Part shown: positions 1 to 8,407 of the stretch, piece after piece
Layout: the number at the start of each line of letters is the position of its first letter
How positions within the stretch are numbered: the first letter of the stretch is position 1
From: Paenibacillus thermotolerans
GTDB lineage: Bacteria > Bacillota > Bacilli > Paenibacillales > YIM-B00363
Reading direction: 5' to 3'
NCBI RefSeq assembly: GCF_028745515.1
Contig: NZ_JAQZSG010000007.1
Coordinates: 120,239-184,238, forward strand
Length of the DNA stretch: 64,000 bases
Program-made: the position numbers and the translations under genes
Notes under the pieces: model-generated
The model's database searches: none
Told to the model about the DNA's origin: nothing
Seen by the model: only the letters and a program-made list of their open reading frames with translations

Positions 1-576
1 AATGTGAACGGCGCTTATCAGGCTGCGAAATATTTGATCGAGCTCGGACATAGCAAGATCGGGTTCGTCTCCACCTATGCGGAGGGCACGACAAGCATTG
101 AGGACCGGATCGCGGGATACGAAAAGGCGTTGCATGAACATAACATCCCGGTCGGCCGGCAGTTGTGCATGACGAAGCTTGACCCTGCGCAAGTGAACAC
201 GATATTCCCGGAACAAAGAGCCCATTCCGTCAGCATGGAACAAATCAAGGAGTATTTATCCGGGAATCCGGACATCACGGCTGTCATTGCCGCCAATTCC
301 GCGGTCGGAATGACGTTACTGGAAGCGGCGAAACAGCTGCGTATTCGCATTCCCGACGATTTGTCCGTCATCTTCCTGGACGATTTCGAAATGTCCGCTT
401 TTTCGGCAATCCCTCCCACGGTCATATGCCAGGAAGAATATACGGTGGGGCGGGAGGCTGCCAAAATGCTGCTATCGATCGCCAACAAACCGCGTCAGCC
501 GCGCAATAAAGCGATTGTTCAACCGCGCCTCATCGTGCGGGAGTCGACGGCACCTCCGAGAAAATATGACAAATGA
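1..576 (+). CDS. Partial LacI-type ligand-domain transcription regulator (5' end outside window)
   Basis: The open frame runs in from before base 1 and gives about 191 codons, covering the C-terminal two thirds of a periplasmic-binding-protein-like (LacI/GalR) effector domain. It aligns by eye with the second half of the regulator at 2767-3915: both carry an AKYLIELGHSKI/ATSYLLEHGHSKI block, a TSIEDR motif, a DLSVI-FDD motif and a final I-RSS/I-REST stretch. The DNA-binding domain lies outside the window; by analogy it is probably a GntR-type winged helix, but this cannot be seen. It is followed by a clear terminator and then by the HAD/metallophosphoesterase pair, which it may control. Confident on family, not on effector. 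Confidence 0.85.
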   Translation, partial: NVNGAYQAAKYLIELGHSKIGFVSTYAEGTTSIEDRIAGYEKALHEHNIPVGRQLCMTKLDPAQVNTIFPEQRAHSVSMEQIKEYLSGNPDITAVIAANSAVGMTLLEAAKQLRIRIPDDLSVIFLDDFEMSAFSAIPPTVICQEEYTVGREAAKMLLSIANKPRQPRNKAIVQPRLIVRESTAPPRKYDK

Positions 577-583
577 ACAACCG

Positions 584-605
584 AGTGCCGAAAGGCACTT
601 TTTTT
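584..605 (+). terminator. Rho-independent terminator after the partial regulator
   Basis: A perfect 6-bp stem AGTGCC / GGCACT with a GAAA tetraloop is followed by a run of T. It begins 8 bases after the stop codon of the upstream regulator. Confidence 0.9.
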
Positions 606-645
606 GTGATCGGAGACTTCCAACGTACTGACCGAATGTTCAAAA

Positions 646-829
646 TAACGGACACCACAGACGCTATACTGCCAATTTGCCCACCGCCATAGCGCTAACG
701 GACACCACAGGCGCTATTCCTCGATTTTTGGTGCTAATCCCTGCTTTTTCGAGGTAATAACTGCAGTTGTGTCCGTTAAAACTGAAAGCTCTATTCAAAA
801 AGCTGAATAACTGCATCCATGTCTGTTAG
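646..829. repeat. Dispersed intergenic repeat, copy 1 (about 184 bp)
   Basis: This intergenic block is a diverged copy of the sequence at 25346-25530. It opens with TAACGGACACCACAGACGCT, contains a second copy of the same unit near 695, and ends with two units in opposite orientation (…TAACTGCAGTTGTGTCCGTTA and TAACTGCATCCATGTCTGTTAG), so the element has inverted ends and internal duplication. No reading frame is apparent. It may be a small non-autonomous element or a folded RNA/DNA element. Confidence 0.75.
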
Positions 830-919
830 CCAGTCAACATGCCCAATCGCCGGATGAGGACAAGTGGAAATTTGCCTGAAAGAGTGAGGTCTCGCATTAT
901 TTTATTTTTGTAAATCGGA

Positions 920-949
920 TTGACTATTTTATTGCATTGAAAGTATAGT
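920..949 (+). promoter_or_regulatory. Predicted sigma-A promoter for the HAD/metallophosphoesterase operon
   Basis: TTGACT at 920-925 and TATAGT at 944-949 are separated by 18 bases and lie about 80 bases before the start codon at 1029. A candidate operator (977-998) lies just downstream of the expected start site, where a bound repressor would block transcription. Confidence 0.65.
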
Positions 950-976
950 CTAAGTGTTCTTAAGTTGTTCTTTATC

Positions 977-998
977 TTGTAATATAGCAAATATACAA
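977..998. promoter_or_regulatory. Candidate GntR/LacI-type operator, copy A
   Basis: A 22-bp imperfect palindrome with outer arms TTGTA and TACAA lies between the predicted promoter and the HAD gene at 1029. The same 22-bp spacing TTGT-N14-ACAA occurs at 4096-4117, and a related site at 3962-3983 sits in the promoter of the regulator gene at 2767-3915. Function is inferred from position and similarity only. Confidence 0.45.
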
Positions 999-1028
999 CT
1001 GTGAACGTAGTGATAGGAGGGATCGGTT

Positions 1029-1814
1029 ATGACGAATCAAACGGCCCGATTCAAATTGATTGCATTGGACATGGACGGTACGTTATTGAACCGGAAGCAG
1101 GAAATTTCCGAGCAAAACCGGATATGGATCCAAGCGGCCCTTGAAGCCGGAGTGAAGGTCATCTTGGCCACCAGCAGACCGATTAATGGTGTGATAGAGC
1201 ACGCGAAAGCGCTGAACCTCCATCTGCCCGTCATCGTCAGCAACGGCAGCGAGGTGTGGAAGTCGCCTTACGAGCTGCACAGCCGCCATGAAATGAACGA
1301 GGATACGAAAAGACGGATGACCGAGGTTCTGCGAAAGTATGAAAGGCAAATCCAATTTTGGGTACAGATTGCCGGAGGTCAATTCGACTACGAACATTGG
1401 GACCCCATTAGCGCTCTTGACATGAAGTGGCTGCAAGTCGCCATCCGAACGGAACATGCCGCTTTGCTAAAAGATATCTATGAAGAAGTCCGTTCATGGC
1501 GTATGCTGGAAATTAGCAATTCCCATATCACCAACATCGAATGCAATCCGCTAGGCAGAACGAAAGGAAGCGGGTTAGCGGAGGTGTGCGGTCTGCTTGG
1601 CTTCGATCTGAACGAGGCGATCGCGGTCGGAGACAGCTTGAACGACGTGTCGATGATTCGTGCGGCCGGGTTAGGCGTGGCTATGGGCAACGCGCAGGAG
1701 CGGGTGAAGCAATCGGCGGACGAAACGACGCTTACCAATGAGGAAGACGGTGTCGCCGAAGTCATTAAACGTTATTTTTTTAATACGGACGAAGGAGCGG
1801 TGCATGCACAATGA
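1029..1814 (+). CDS. Cof-type HAD-superfamily phosphatase
   Basis: The 261-aa protein is a class IIB (Cof/YidA-type) haloacid-dehalogenase-like hydrolase, a family that dephosphorylates small phosphosugars and related metabolites in the cytosol. The nucleophile motif DMDGTLL lies at about residues 14-20, a second-motif region (ILATSRP) follows, and the metal-binding motif GDSLNDVSMI lies near residue 200. The start is set by a TAGGAGGG site 7 bases upstream. The stop overlaps the next start (ATGA at 1811-1814), so it is translationally coupled to the metallophosphoesterase. It is a paralogue of the HAD protein at 4178-4915. The substrate is unknown. Confidence 0.92.
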   Translation: MTNQTARFKLIALDMDGTLLNRKQEISEQNRIWIQAALEAGVKVILATSRPINGVIEHAKALNLHLPVIVSNGSEVWKSPYELHSRHEMNEDTKRRMTEVLRKYERQIQFWVQIAGGQFDYEHWDPISALDMKWLQVAIRTEHAALLKDIYEEVRSWRMLEISNSHITNIECNPLGRTKGSGLAEVCGLLGFDLNEAIAVGDSLNDVSMIRAAGLGVAMGNAQERVKQSADETTLTNEEDGVAEVIKRYFFNTDEGAVHAQ

Positions 1815-2740
1815 ATCGTAAAGCTTTTTCTATCCTTATCATTCCCGATATCCAGACGGCAACCCGCCATCACCCCCATTTGCTTGAACCGATGGCCCGA
1901 TGGATCGCGGATCACGCGAAGGAATTGAATGTCAAAATCGCGCTTCAGCTGGGCGACATCGTCGATTCCGGCGCGAATCGGGAAGAGGAGTTTGTCCTTG
2001 CCTCCGATACGATGAATATGCTGAGCGAAGCGAACGTTCCGTTCGTGATCTGCCCGGGAAACCACGATTACGACAACTTGCTGGACATAGACCGCAGTCT
2101 GACGATGTATAATCGTTATTTCGGTCCTCAGCTGTATCGAGATCAGGAATGGTTCGGCGGATTGTTTGAAGAGGGCGCTGCCGAGAATATGTTTGTCAAG
2201 CTTGATGCGGAAGGCCGCAAATTGCTGGTGCTCGCTCTTGAATTCGGTCCGCGGGATGAGGTGCTGGCGTGGGCGGACCGCGTCCTGGAAGCGCATCGGG
2301 ATCATGAGGCGATCGTCATTACGCATTCCTACTTGTTTATCCATGGAGAAAGGACGAAGACGGACGACGGTTTGAATCCGAAGACGTACTCCGGCGCATT
2401 CGGCGCCAACGACGGCGAGGATATTTGGCAGAAATCGCTTCGAAAGCATCCGAACGTACTTGCGGTGTTTTCCGGCCATCATGTCCCGAGCAATGTCAGT
2501 TACCGCGTCGACATCGGCGACCACGGAAATCCCGTATTCCAATCGTTCCAGAACTGGCAGTTCACGGACGGCGGCGGCGAAGGGAGATTCCGTATCATGA
2601 CCTTTCTGGAGAACGGCGGCGGCTATGAGCTTTCCGTCATGCATCCGCAGACCGGAAGCTATGAAGAGGAGCCCGGATATCGGGTGGCGCTGCCTAAGGT
2701 ATCCGCGGATTGGAGCTCGGTACGTTACCCGAACGAATAA
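1811..2740 (+). CDS. Calcineurin-like metallophosphoesterase
   Basis: The 309-aa protein has the metal-ligand motifs of the calcineurin-like family in order: PDIQ near residue 12 (Gln in place of the more usual His of D-x-H), LGDIVDSG near 47, CPGNHDYD near 82, ITHSY near 170 and SGHHVPSN near 222. No signal peptide is evident, so a cytosolic role is likely. Its ATG overlaps the stop of the HAD phosphatase, and the pair probably dephosphorylates a common imported or stored compound. The C-terminal part (QNWQFTDGGGEGRFRIMTF) resembles secreted-type phosphoesterases acting on large substrates, so the substrate is open. Confidence 0.9.
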   Translation: MNRKAFSILIIPDIQTATRHHPHLLEPMARWIADHAKELNVKIALQLGDIVDSGANREEEFVLASDTMNMLSEANVPFVICPGNHDYDNLLDIDRSLTMYNRYFGPQLYRDQEWFGGLFEEGAAENMFVKLDAEGRKLLVLALEFGPRDEVLAWADRVLEAHRDHEAIVITHSYLFIHGERTKTDDGLNPKTYSGAFGANDGEDIWQKSLRKHPNVLAVFSGHHVPSNVSYRVDIGDHGNPVFQSFQNWQFTDGGGEGRFRIMTFLENGGGYELSVMHPQTGSYEEEPGYRVALPKVSADWSSVRYPNE

Positions 2741-2752
2741 ATACACAATAAA

Positions 2753-2789
2753 AACAAGGCTCTTCCTCAATGCGAGGAAGGGCCTTGTT
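2753..2789 (-). terminator. Hairpin terminator between converging genes
   Basis: A near-perfect 16-bp stem (AACAAGGCTCTTCCTC / GAGGAAGGGCCTTGTT) with a 5-base loop overlaps the last codons of the regulator gene on the minus strand. On the minus strand it is followed by TTTTTATT, so it terminates that gene; on the plus strand it may also serve the metallophosphoesterase. Confidence 0.8.
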
Positions 2790-3915
2790 CGCTTCTTCGG
2801 CTTACCGAGCTTCTAATGATGAAGTTTGTGGGGAGCTTGACCATGCCCCGTTCTTGCCCGGCGGATTCAATATTCGCGATCAATAATTCCGCCGATTGTT
2901 GTCCGAGCCGGTACTCCTGCTGTTCTACGCAAGTGAGCGGAACTTCCGCATGCTCGGAGCCTTCGTAATCGTCAAAGCAAATAACGGACAGATCGCGGGG
3001 GACGGCCTTCCCCATGCTCTTCAACACATGAATGACGTGAAAGGCGATGGAATAATGCGTCACGAAACAAGCCGTAACCTCGGGATGATCCTTGAAAAAT
3101 GCTTGCAAATCTTCTAAATAGCCGGAACTGAGCTTTCCTTGATTGGCTTGAAGATACAGCTGATAACCGGAATTCAAAGGAATATTCCCTTCGGACAATG
3201 CTTGCTGGTATCCGAACAGGCGGTCTTCAATGCTTGTCGTAATTTTGTTCGAGGAAATGAAAGCGATCTTGCTATGTCCGTGTTCGAGCAAATAGGAGGT
3301 TGCGGTTTTCGCGCCTTGGATATTATCGGAGCATACGCAATTCGTCTCGATTCCCCGCAAATACCGGTCGATGACGACAAGCGGAAACCGGTTAAGGCTG
3401 AGCTTCAGAATGTCTTCATTGTAGGTTTCATCCGAAACCGGGTACACGATAATCCCATTCACTCCAAGCCGAACCATCTCATGAAGCTGCTTCTTCTCGA
3501 TTTCCTTGGAATCGTGCGTTCGGGCTACGAGCAGCCGGTAGCCTTGAGCGGACAGCACTTCTTCGATGCCGCTTACGACATTGGCGGTAAACCGGTTATC
3601 CAGCCTTGGGATCAGCAGGGCAACGAATCGAGAACCTTCCAAGCTGTTCTGTTTTATTTGAGTTGCCATGGCCGCTTCCGAGTGAATGAAGGACCCTTTG
3701 CCTCGCATGCGGTAAATGATGTTTTCTTCGGCTAATTCCTTCAATGCGCCGCGCACCGTAACTCGGCTGACTTGGAATTGTTCGGCCAATTCGTGCTCGG
3801 ACGGAATTTGCTGATCGGGCTTCCAGACGTTGTCGTGTATTTGTTTTAAAATATATGCCCTTATTTGTTTATAAAGCGGTGTGCCTGAAGAAGGCGGCGA
3901 GAGAAAATGGTCCAT
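2767..3915 (-). CDS. GntR-headed, LacI-type ligand-domain repressor (AraR-like architecture)
   Basis: The 382-aa protein has an N-terminal GntR winged helix-turn-helix (residues about 12-80: PLYKQIRAYILKQI, IPSEHELAEQFQVSRVTVRG, ENIIYRMRGKGSFI) joined to a periplasmic-binding-protein-like domain (about 93-370). This is the arrangement of AraR, a sugar-responsive repressor. It is divergent from the HAD-ABC transporter operon beginning at 4178. A predicted promoter (3966-3993) containing a TTGTATTAAA site suggests it represses itself and the divergent operon until a sugar ligand binds. It is a paralogue of the partial regulator at 1-576. The effector cannot be named from sequence. Confidence 0.92.
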   Translation of the reverse strand: MDHFLSPPSSGTPLYKQIRAYILKQIHDNVWKPDQQIPSEHELAEQFQVSRVTVRGALKELAEENIIYRMRGKGSFIHSEAAMATQIKQNSLEGSRFVALLIPRLDNRFTANVVSGIEEVLSAQGYRLLVARTHDSKEIEKKQLHEMVRLGVNGIIVYPVSDETYNEDILKLSLNRFPLVVIDRYLRGIETNCVCSDNIQGAKTATSYLLEHGHSKIAFISSNKITTSIEDRLFGYQQALSEGNIPLNSGYQLYLQANQGKLSSGYLEDLQAFFKDHPEVTACFVTHYSIAFHVIHVLKSMGKAVPRDLSVICFDDYEGSEHAEVPLTCVEQQEYRLGQQSAELLIANIESAGQERGMVKLPTNFIIRSSVSRRSEQGPSSH

Positions 3916-3961
3916 CCGAGTTCACCTTTCAGAATCGCTGTTATTGACGATCTTCATTCAA

Positions 3962-3983
3962 TAATATAATACATTTAATACAA
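3962..3983. promoter_or_regulatory. Candidate operator in the regulator promoter, copy B
   Basis: The 22-bp stretch ends with TTTAATACAA, identical to the end of the site at 4096-4117, and shares the pattern of the site at 977-998. It overlaps the -10 box and spacer of the regulator promoter read on the minus strand, the position expected for autorepression. Its left arm is degenerate. Confidence 0.45.
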
Positions 3984-3993
3984 TTGAAGTCAA
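3966..3993 (-). promoter_or_regulatory. Predicted promoter of the GntR/LacI-type regulator gene
   Basis: On the minus strand TTGACT (complement of 3988-3993) and TATTAT (complement of 3966-3971) are separated by 16 bases and lie about 50 bases upstream of the start codon at 3915. Confidence 0.6.
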
Positions 3994-4087
3994 ATATAAA
4001 ATTTCGGTTAAAAACCTTGTTTGCTTAACAATATCTTAATTTGACCGCACCTCTAACTTGTCTTAAAGTCAAAGTATAGAGTTTAGT

Positions 4088-4117
4088 TTGATATATTGTT
4101 TGGTACTTTTAATACAA
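4088..4117 (+). promoter_or_regulatory. Predicted promoter and operator copy C for the HAD-ABC operon
   Basis: TTGATA at 4088-4093 and TAATAC at 4110-4115 are separated by 16 bases. A 22-bp TTGT-N14-ACAA element (4096-4117) overlaps the spacer and -10 box. Its right half (TACTTTTAATACAACT) nearly matches the site in the regulator promoter. A repressor bound here would exclude RNA polymerase. Confidence 0.5.
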
Positions 4118-4177
4118 CTAGAGAAAGGCGGGGACGGCGGTAAATCATCTTTGTCGATGAAAACATAGGAGGTTCCC

Positions 4178-4915
4178 ATGCGCTATAAGTTAGTTGCTCT
4201 AGATTTGGACGGAACATTGCTCGGCAATGACAAGCAAATTTCCGATGCGAATGCCGAAGCCGTCAATGACGCGATCAAAGCAGGCGCAGCGGTCATTCTC
4301 GCTACCGGCCGGCCGATCCGCGAAATAAGGCCGTATGCCGAGAAGCTGCGTTTGAACGGACCGATCGTCGCGAATAACGGAAGCGAAGTATGGAGGACGC
4401 CGGATGTCCTCTACGCAAGACGTGAGATTCCTGCCGAGCATGTTGGCCGGATATTCGCATTCCTTGAGAAGTACGATGAAGATGTCGCGTTCTGGGCGCA
4501 TACGGCGGAAGGGCTTATTGAGAAGGAAAACAAACCGCAACAAACCGGAGGGCATACTTGGCTGCAGTTTGCCTTGCGTTCCGAAAAACCGGAGCTGCTG
4601 GAGGAAATCAGACGGGAGCTGCATGCTTGGAACGTATTTGAGCTTAGCAGTTCGCACGTTACGAACGTAGAGTGCAACCCGATGGGAGTGAGCAAGGCGA
4701 CCGGGCTTGCGGAAATATGCAAGCTGCTGCATATAGACAGGTCCGAAACCGTGTGCATCGGCGACGGACTGAACGATATCCCGATGCTTCGATTCGCCGA
4801 TCTTGGAGTCGCGATGGGCAATGCACAAGAGCCGGTGAAACGGGCGGCCAAGCTGATCGCCCCCAGCAATGTCGAAGACGGGGTAGCCGATGTCATACGG
4901 AGAGTGGTTCTATGA
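4178..4915 (+). CDS. Cof-type HAD-superfamily phosphatase
   Basis: The 245-aa protein has DLDGTLLGND (nucleophile Asp near residue 8), ILATGRP and the motif GDGLNDIPML near residue 190. It is a paralogue of the HAD protein at 1029-1814, sharing NGSEVW, SSHVTNVECNPMGVSKATGLAEIC and GVAMGNAQEPVK-type blocks. AGGAGG lies 6 bases before its ATG. Its stop overlaps the start of the first ABC permease (ATGA at 4912-4915), so it is the first gene of the transporter operon and probably acts on a phosphorylated form of the imported sugar. The substrate is unknown. Confidence 0.92.
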   Translation: MRYKLVALDLDGTLLGNDKQISDANAEAVNDAIKAGAAVILATGRPIREIRPYAEKLRLNGPIVANNGSEVWRTPDVLYARREIPAEHVGRIFAFLEKYDEDVAFWAHTAEGLIEKENKPQQTGGHTWLQFALRSEKPELLEEIRRELHAWNVFELSSSHVTNVECNPMGVSKATGLAEICKLLHIDRSETVCIGDGLNDIPMLRFADLGVAMGNAQEPVKRAAKLIAPSNVEDGVADVIRRVVL

Positions 4916-5823
4916 GCGGAAACACAGGCTTGTGGAAGCAGATTTGGAGAAACAGGCTGCTATATGCTTTGTTTTTGCCGGCGATCGCGTACTTCATCTT
5001 ATTTGCTTATGTTCCGTTCTATGGCTTGCAAATCGCATTTAAAGATTTTCAAGTGTTTAAAGGGATTTGGGAAAGTCCGTGGGTCGGGTTCGAGCACTTC
5101 GGCTACATTTTTTCGTCGGAGAAGTTTTTGCAGGTGATCGAAAATACGGTCGTCATCCATTTGTACCGGTTAATCGCCGGATTTCCGGTTCCGATTTTGT
5201 TCGCGCTTTTGCTCAACGAATTGAGATTGATGTGGTTCAAGCGATCGGTTCAGACCATCACCTATTTCCCGCATTTTTTATCTTGGGTGGTGTTCTCCGG
5301 CATCATTCTTAATTTTATCGGGCCGGCCGGAATCATTAATAGTGTTCTTGCAAGCTTCGGCATGGAACGCGTCAACTTTTTGACCGATCCGGATTCCTTT
5401 CGTTCCATACTTGTCGTAACCGGTATTCTGAAAGAGTTCGGCTGGGGCGCGATCATTTATTTGGCGGCTTTGGCGGGAATCGATCCCCATCTATACGAAG
5501 CGGCGAAAGTGGACGGAGCCTCTAAGCTTCGCCAGATTTGGCATGTTACGCTGCCGGGCTTAAGACCGACGATCCTCTTATTGCTTGTTCTGGATATCGG
5601 CCATTTGCTGGATGCCGGCTTCGATCAAATTTTTATGCTGTATAATCCTGCCGTCCTGGATGTAGCCGACATCATCGATACGTACGTGTACAGAATCGGA
5701 TTGCTTGACGCGAACTACGAAGTGGCGACGGCCGTAGGTTTGTTCAAAGGAGCGATCGGCATGGCGCTGATCATTATCGCCAACGCCATCGTGAAGAAGT
5801 GGGAGGGGAGATCGCTGTGGTAA
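4912..5823 (+). CDS. ABC sugar-transporter permease, LplB/UgpA type
   Basis: The 303-aa integral membrane protein has about six hydrophobic segments and the EAA loop near residues 195-215 (EAAKVDGASKLRQIWHVTLPGL), which contacts the ATPase. The start is the ATG overlapping the preceding HAD stop; an upstream extension is possible in frame but lacks a ribosome site. It begins MSGNTGLWKQIWRNRLLYALFLPA, typical of the LplB branch found in Paenibacillus polysaccharide-uptake loci. It pairs with the permease at 5817 and the lipoprotein at 6754. No ATPase gene is linked; such importers usually share a housekeeping MsmX-like ATPase, which is inference here. Confidence 0.93.
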   Translation: MSGNTGLWKQIWRNRLLYALFLPAIAYFILFAYVPFYGLQIAFKDFQVFKGIWESPWVGFEHFGYIFSSEKFLQVIENTVVIHLYRLIAGFPVPILFALLLNELRLMWFKRSVQTITYFPHFLSWVVFSGIILNFIGPAGIINSVLASFGMERVNFLTDPDSFRSILVVTGILKEFGWGAIIYLAALAGIDPHLYEAAKVDGASKLRQIWHVTLPGLRPTILLLLVLDIGHLLDAGFDQIFMLYNPAVLDVADIIDTYVYRIGLLDANYEVATAVGLFKGAIGMALIIIANAIVKKWEGRSLW

Positions 5824-6710
5824 TCAAGCGCAGCTTGGACGATAACCCGTTGTGGGCGCAAACCGTCATCATTGTCATTCACATGCTGCTGTCCGCGATC
5901 ACTCTGTACCCGATGTTGAACGTCTTGGCCAAATCGTTCAGCGAGGCGCATACGATCACCGCCAATCCGTTGATGATCGTTCCCGGGGCATTCACCGTAG
6001 AAGCGTACAAGTACATTTTTTCGACGCCCGTACTTATCAATTCGTTCGCCATTACGGTGTTCGTCACCGCAGCCGGAACGCTGCTCAACATGGTGTTTAC
6101 GACAGCCGCGGCTTACGGCTTGTCCAAAACGAGGGTTCCCGGCCATAAGTTTTTCATGTGGCTCATCATTATCCCGATGCTGATCGGAGCGGGGCTGATC
6201 CCGCAATATATTCTTTATAAAGATTTGGGGATGTTGAATTCGTTATGGGTGCTGATCATTCCCGGACTTGTCTCGCCGTTCAATTTTATACTCATGCGCA
6301 ATTTTTTCTGGTCCATACCGCAGGAAATGGAGGAATCGGCCTACATGGACGGAGCCTCCGATTTACGGGTATTGTGGAGCATCGTGCTTCCGCTGTCTAA
6401 GTCCGCTTTGGCGACGGTCGGCCTCTTTTACGCGGTCGGGCACTGGAACGATTATTTCAACGGCCTGTTCTTCATCAGCGATAACTCCAAATGGCCGCTT
6501 CAGGTTGTGCTGCGGTCGATCATCATCGATCAGAACATGATGAATATGGGGTCGATCAACGATGCGTTGTCGGCGGAGAAGGCGGTTGTCACGCCTGAAA
6601 ATATTAAAGCCGCCACGATCATTTTTGCAATGGTGCCGATTTTGCTCGTGTACCCGTTCTTGCAAAAGTATTTCGTCAAAGGGATTTTCCTAGGTTCAGT
6701 GAAAGGCTGA
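5817..6710 (+). CDS. ABC sugar-transporter permease, YtcP/UgpE type
   Basis: The 297-aa membrane protein is the second permease half, with an EAA motif (EESAYMDGASDLRVLWSIVLPLSK) near residue 185 and hydrophobic segments throughout. GTG at 5817 is chosen because GGGAGGGGAG lies 6 bases upstream; an earlier in-frame GTG at 5799 lies before that site. It overlaps the end of the first permease by 7 bases, indicating tight coupling. The C-terminus FVKGIFLGSVKG is typical of the YtcP/LplC branch. Confidence 0.93.
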   Translation: MVIKRSLDDNPLWAQTVIIVIHMLLSAITLYPMLNVLAKSFSEAHTITANPLMIVPGAFTVEAYKYIFSTPVLINSFAITVFVTAAGTLLNMVFTTAAAYGLSKTRVPGHKFFMWLIIIPMLIGAGLIPQYILYKDLGMLNSLWVLIIPGLVSPFNFILMRNFFWSIPQEMEESAYMDGASDLRVLWSIVLPLSKSALATVGLFYAVGHWNDYFNGLFFISDNSKWPLQVVLRSIIIDQNMMNMGSINDALSAEKAVVTPENIKAATIIFAMVPILLVYPFLQKYFVKGIFLGSVKG

Positions 6711-6753
6711 AAAGCTGATCATAAAAAAAAGAGTATAGGAGTGTAGAGAAAAG

Positions 6754-8355
6754 ATGAGATTTCTCAAGCAGGCAAGCACCATGTTGGCAACCGCCATGCT
6801 CGCGGGATTTGTAGCGGGCTGCGCCGGCTCCGCCGCCAACAACGCCGCCGAACCGGCGTCGTCCGACCCGAAGGAAGCTCCGGCCGCAGCCGCAGAGCCG
6901 GCCAAGTTTTCCTACTTGCGTCCCGTTTGGGGTCCCGCAACGTATCAAAAGGGCGGCCCGTACGAGAAAGAATTGTTCAAGCAGGGCAATGTCGAAATCG
7001 AAGCGCAAATCATTCCAGTCAAAGAGTATAACCCGAAAGTAAACGCCATCCTCGCTTCCGGCGATCTTCCGGACGTGCTGTGGGGCAGCGGCCCTACGAA
7101 CTCCGTCTTCCTAGAAGCTCAGCAGCAAGGGGCGTTCCTGAAAATCAACGACTATTTGGACAAGTATCCGGCCATCAAAGAGGCGCTTCCGCAATACCTT
7201 TGGGATATGGTCACCGACGAGAACGGCGACATTTATTTCATCCCCAACCCGGTCAGCCCGTACGTTCCGTTCATGCTGATGTACCGCCAGGATTGGTTCG
7301 AGAAGCTGAACATTCCCGAGCCGAAGACGCTGGAAGAGCTGGTTGCGGCTTTGGAAGTTATCAAGAACAGCGATCCGGACGGCAACGGCAGCAACGATAC
7401 GATTCCGCTTTCCGTCGGAACACGCTGGTATTTGAAGGAGCTGGCTACTTCCTTCGGTACGAGCCATGACGGCTGGGAACCGTCTCCGGAAGACCCGAAC
7501 AAGCTCATTCCGCAGTTCGCGAACGACAAGTGGATTAACTTTAACGTATGGCTGCAAGACTTGAGCAAGCAAGGCTTGCTGGATCCCGATTTCGGAGTCG
7601 TCCAGGATCATCAGAAAGTACGGGAAAAGTTTTTGTCGGGCAAGACAGCCGTCTTCCCGAACAACTACTCGGATTATCTCACGCTGCTCGGCGACATGAG
7701 GAAGATGAATCCGGACGCCAAGATCGGCCTGATGTCCCCGCTGGCCGGGTTTAACGGGGAGGAAGGCGGCATTCGCACCATCGTACCGATCGACCGCGGC
7801 ATATATATTTCGTCGAAGGCGAAGGATCCGGAAGGCATATTCCGCTTCCTGAACTGGCAGCTGACGGAAGGGTACGATCTGCGCAGATACGGCATCGAGG
7901 GCAAGACGTATACGGTATCCGCCGACGGACAGAAAGAAGACATCCTGGACGCCGATCGTGATCCTGCATACCAGAAGCCGCAAATCGAGCCGTTCCTGAC
8001 GATCACGCCTTACAATGAAGCGATGCAAAACTGGGATTTGATCAAAAACGGCTTCGAGCTTAACGAATTCGGCGACAAGTTCGAACCGTACAAGCAAAAA
8101 TTCGACGAGTACGTTCAAGTCCAATATCCCGATTACCGGGACCGCACGATCGTCAGCCCGTTCGAGATGAAGGAAGGCACCAAGCTGTACGAGGACATTA
8201 TGAAATCTACGGTCGAAGGCTTGGCGATCAACCACAAATTGACGAAGCAGGATTGGATGAATCAGTTGAAGAAATGGGAGGAAGCCGGCGGCGCGAAGCT
8301 CATTGAAGAAGTGAACGAGCTTCAAACCGATAAGTCGAAGCCGATGTTTGAATAA
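6754..8355 (+). CDS. Extracellular solute-binding lipoprotein of the sugar ABC importer
   Basis: The 533-aa protein starts with a lipoprotein signal peptide ending in VAGC (lipid-anchored Cys about residue 23), then a low-complexity Ala/Pro/Glu linker, then a large family-1 solute-binding fold of the LipO class. Motifs such as KEYNPKVNAILASGDLPDVLW and DGNGSNDTIPL are characteristic of Paenibacillus oligosaccharide binders. AGGAG lies upstream of the ATG. It is the last gene of the HAD-permease-permease operon and is followed by a strong terminator. The bound sugar cannot be told from sequence. Confidence 0.93.
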   Translation: MRFLKQASTMLATAMLAGFVAGCAGSAANNAAEPASSDPKEAPAAAAEPAKFSYLRPVWGPATYQKGGPYEKELFKQGNVEIEAQIIPVKEYNPKVNAILASGDLPDVLWGSGPTNSVFLEAQQQGAFLKINDYLDKYPAIKEALPQYLWDMVTDENGDIYFIPNPVSPYVPFMLMYRQDWFEKLNIPEPKTLEELVAALEVIKNSDPDGNGSNDTIPLSVGTRWYLKELATSFGTSHDGWEPSPEDPNKLIPQFANDKWINFNVWLQDLSKQGLLDPDFGVVQDHQKVREKFLSGKTAVFPNNYSDYLTLLGDMRKMNPDAKIGLMSPLAGFNGEEGGIRTIVPIDRGIYISSKAKDPEGIFRFLNWQLTEGYDLRRYGIEGKTYTVSADGQKEDILDADRDPAYQKPQIEPFLTITPYNEAMQNWDLIKNGFELNEFGDKFEPYKQKFDEYVQVQYPDYRDRTIVSPFEMKEGTKLYEDIMKSTVEGLAINHKLTKQDWMNQLKKWEEAGGAKLIEEVNELQTDKSKPMFE

Positions 8356-8365
8356 GGAGCTAAGC

Positions 8366-8402
8366 AAAAGCCTGCATGCCGTTAGCGGCGTGCAGGCTTT
8401 TG
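8366..8402. terminator. Bidirectional terminator between binding protein and MFS genes
   Basis: The arms AAAAGCCTGCATGCC and GGCGTGCAGGCTTTT form a 15-bp stem with one G-T pair and a GTTAGC loop. The stem has A's on the left and T's on the right, so it can serve both converging genes. Confidence 0.88.
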
Positions 8403-8407
8403 TTTGA

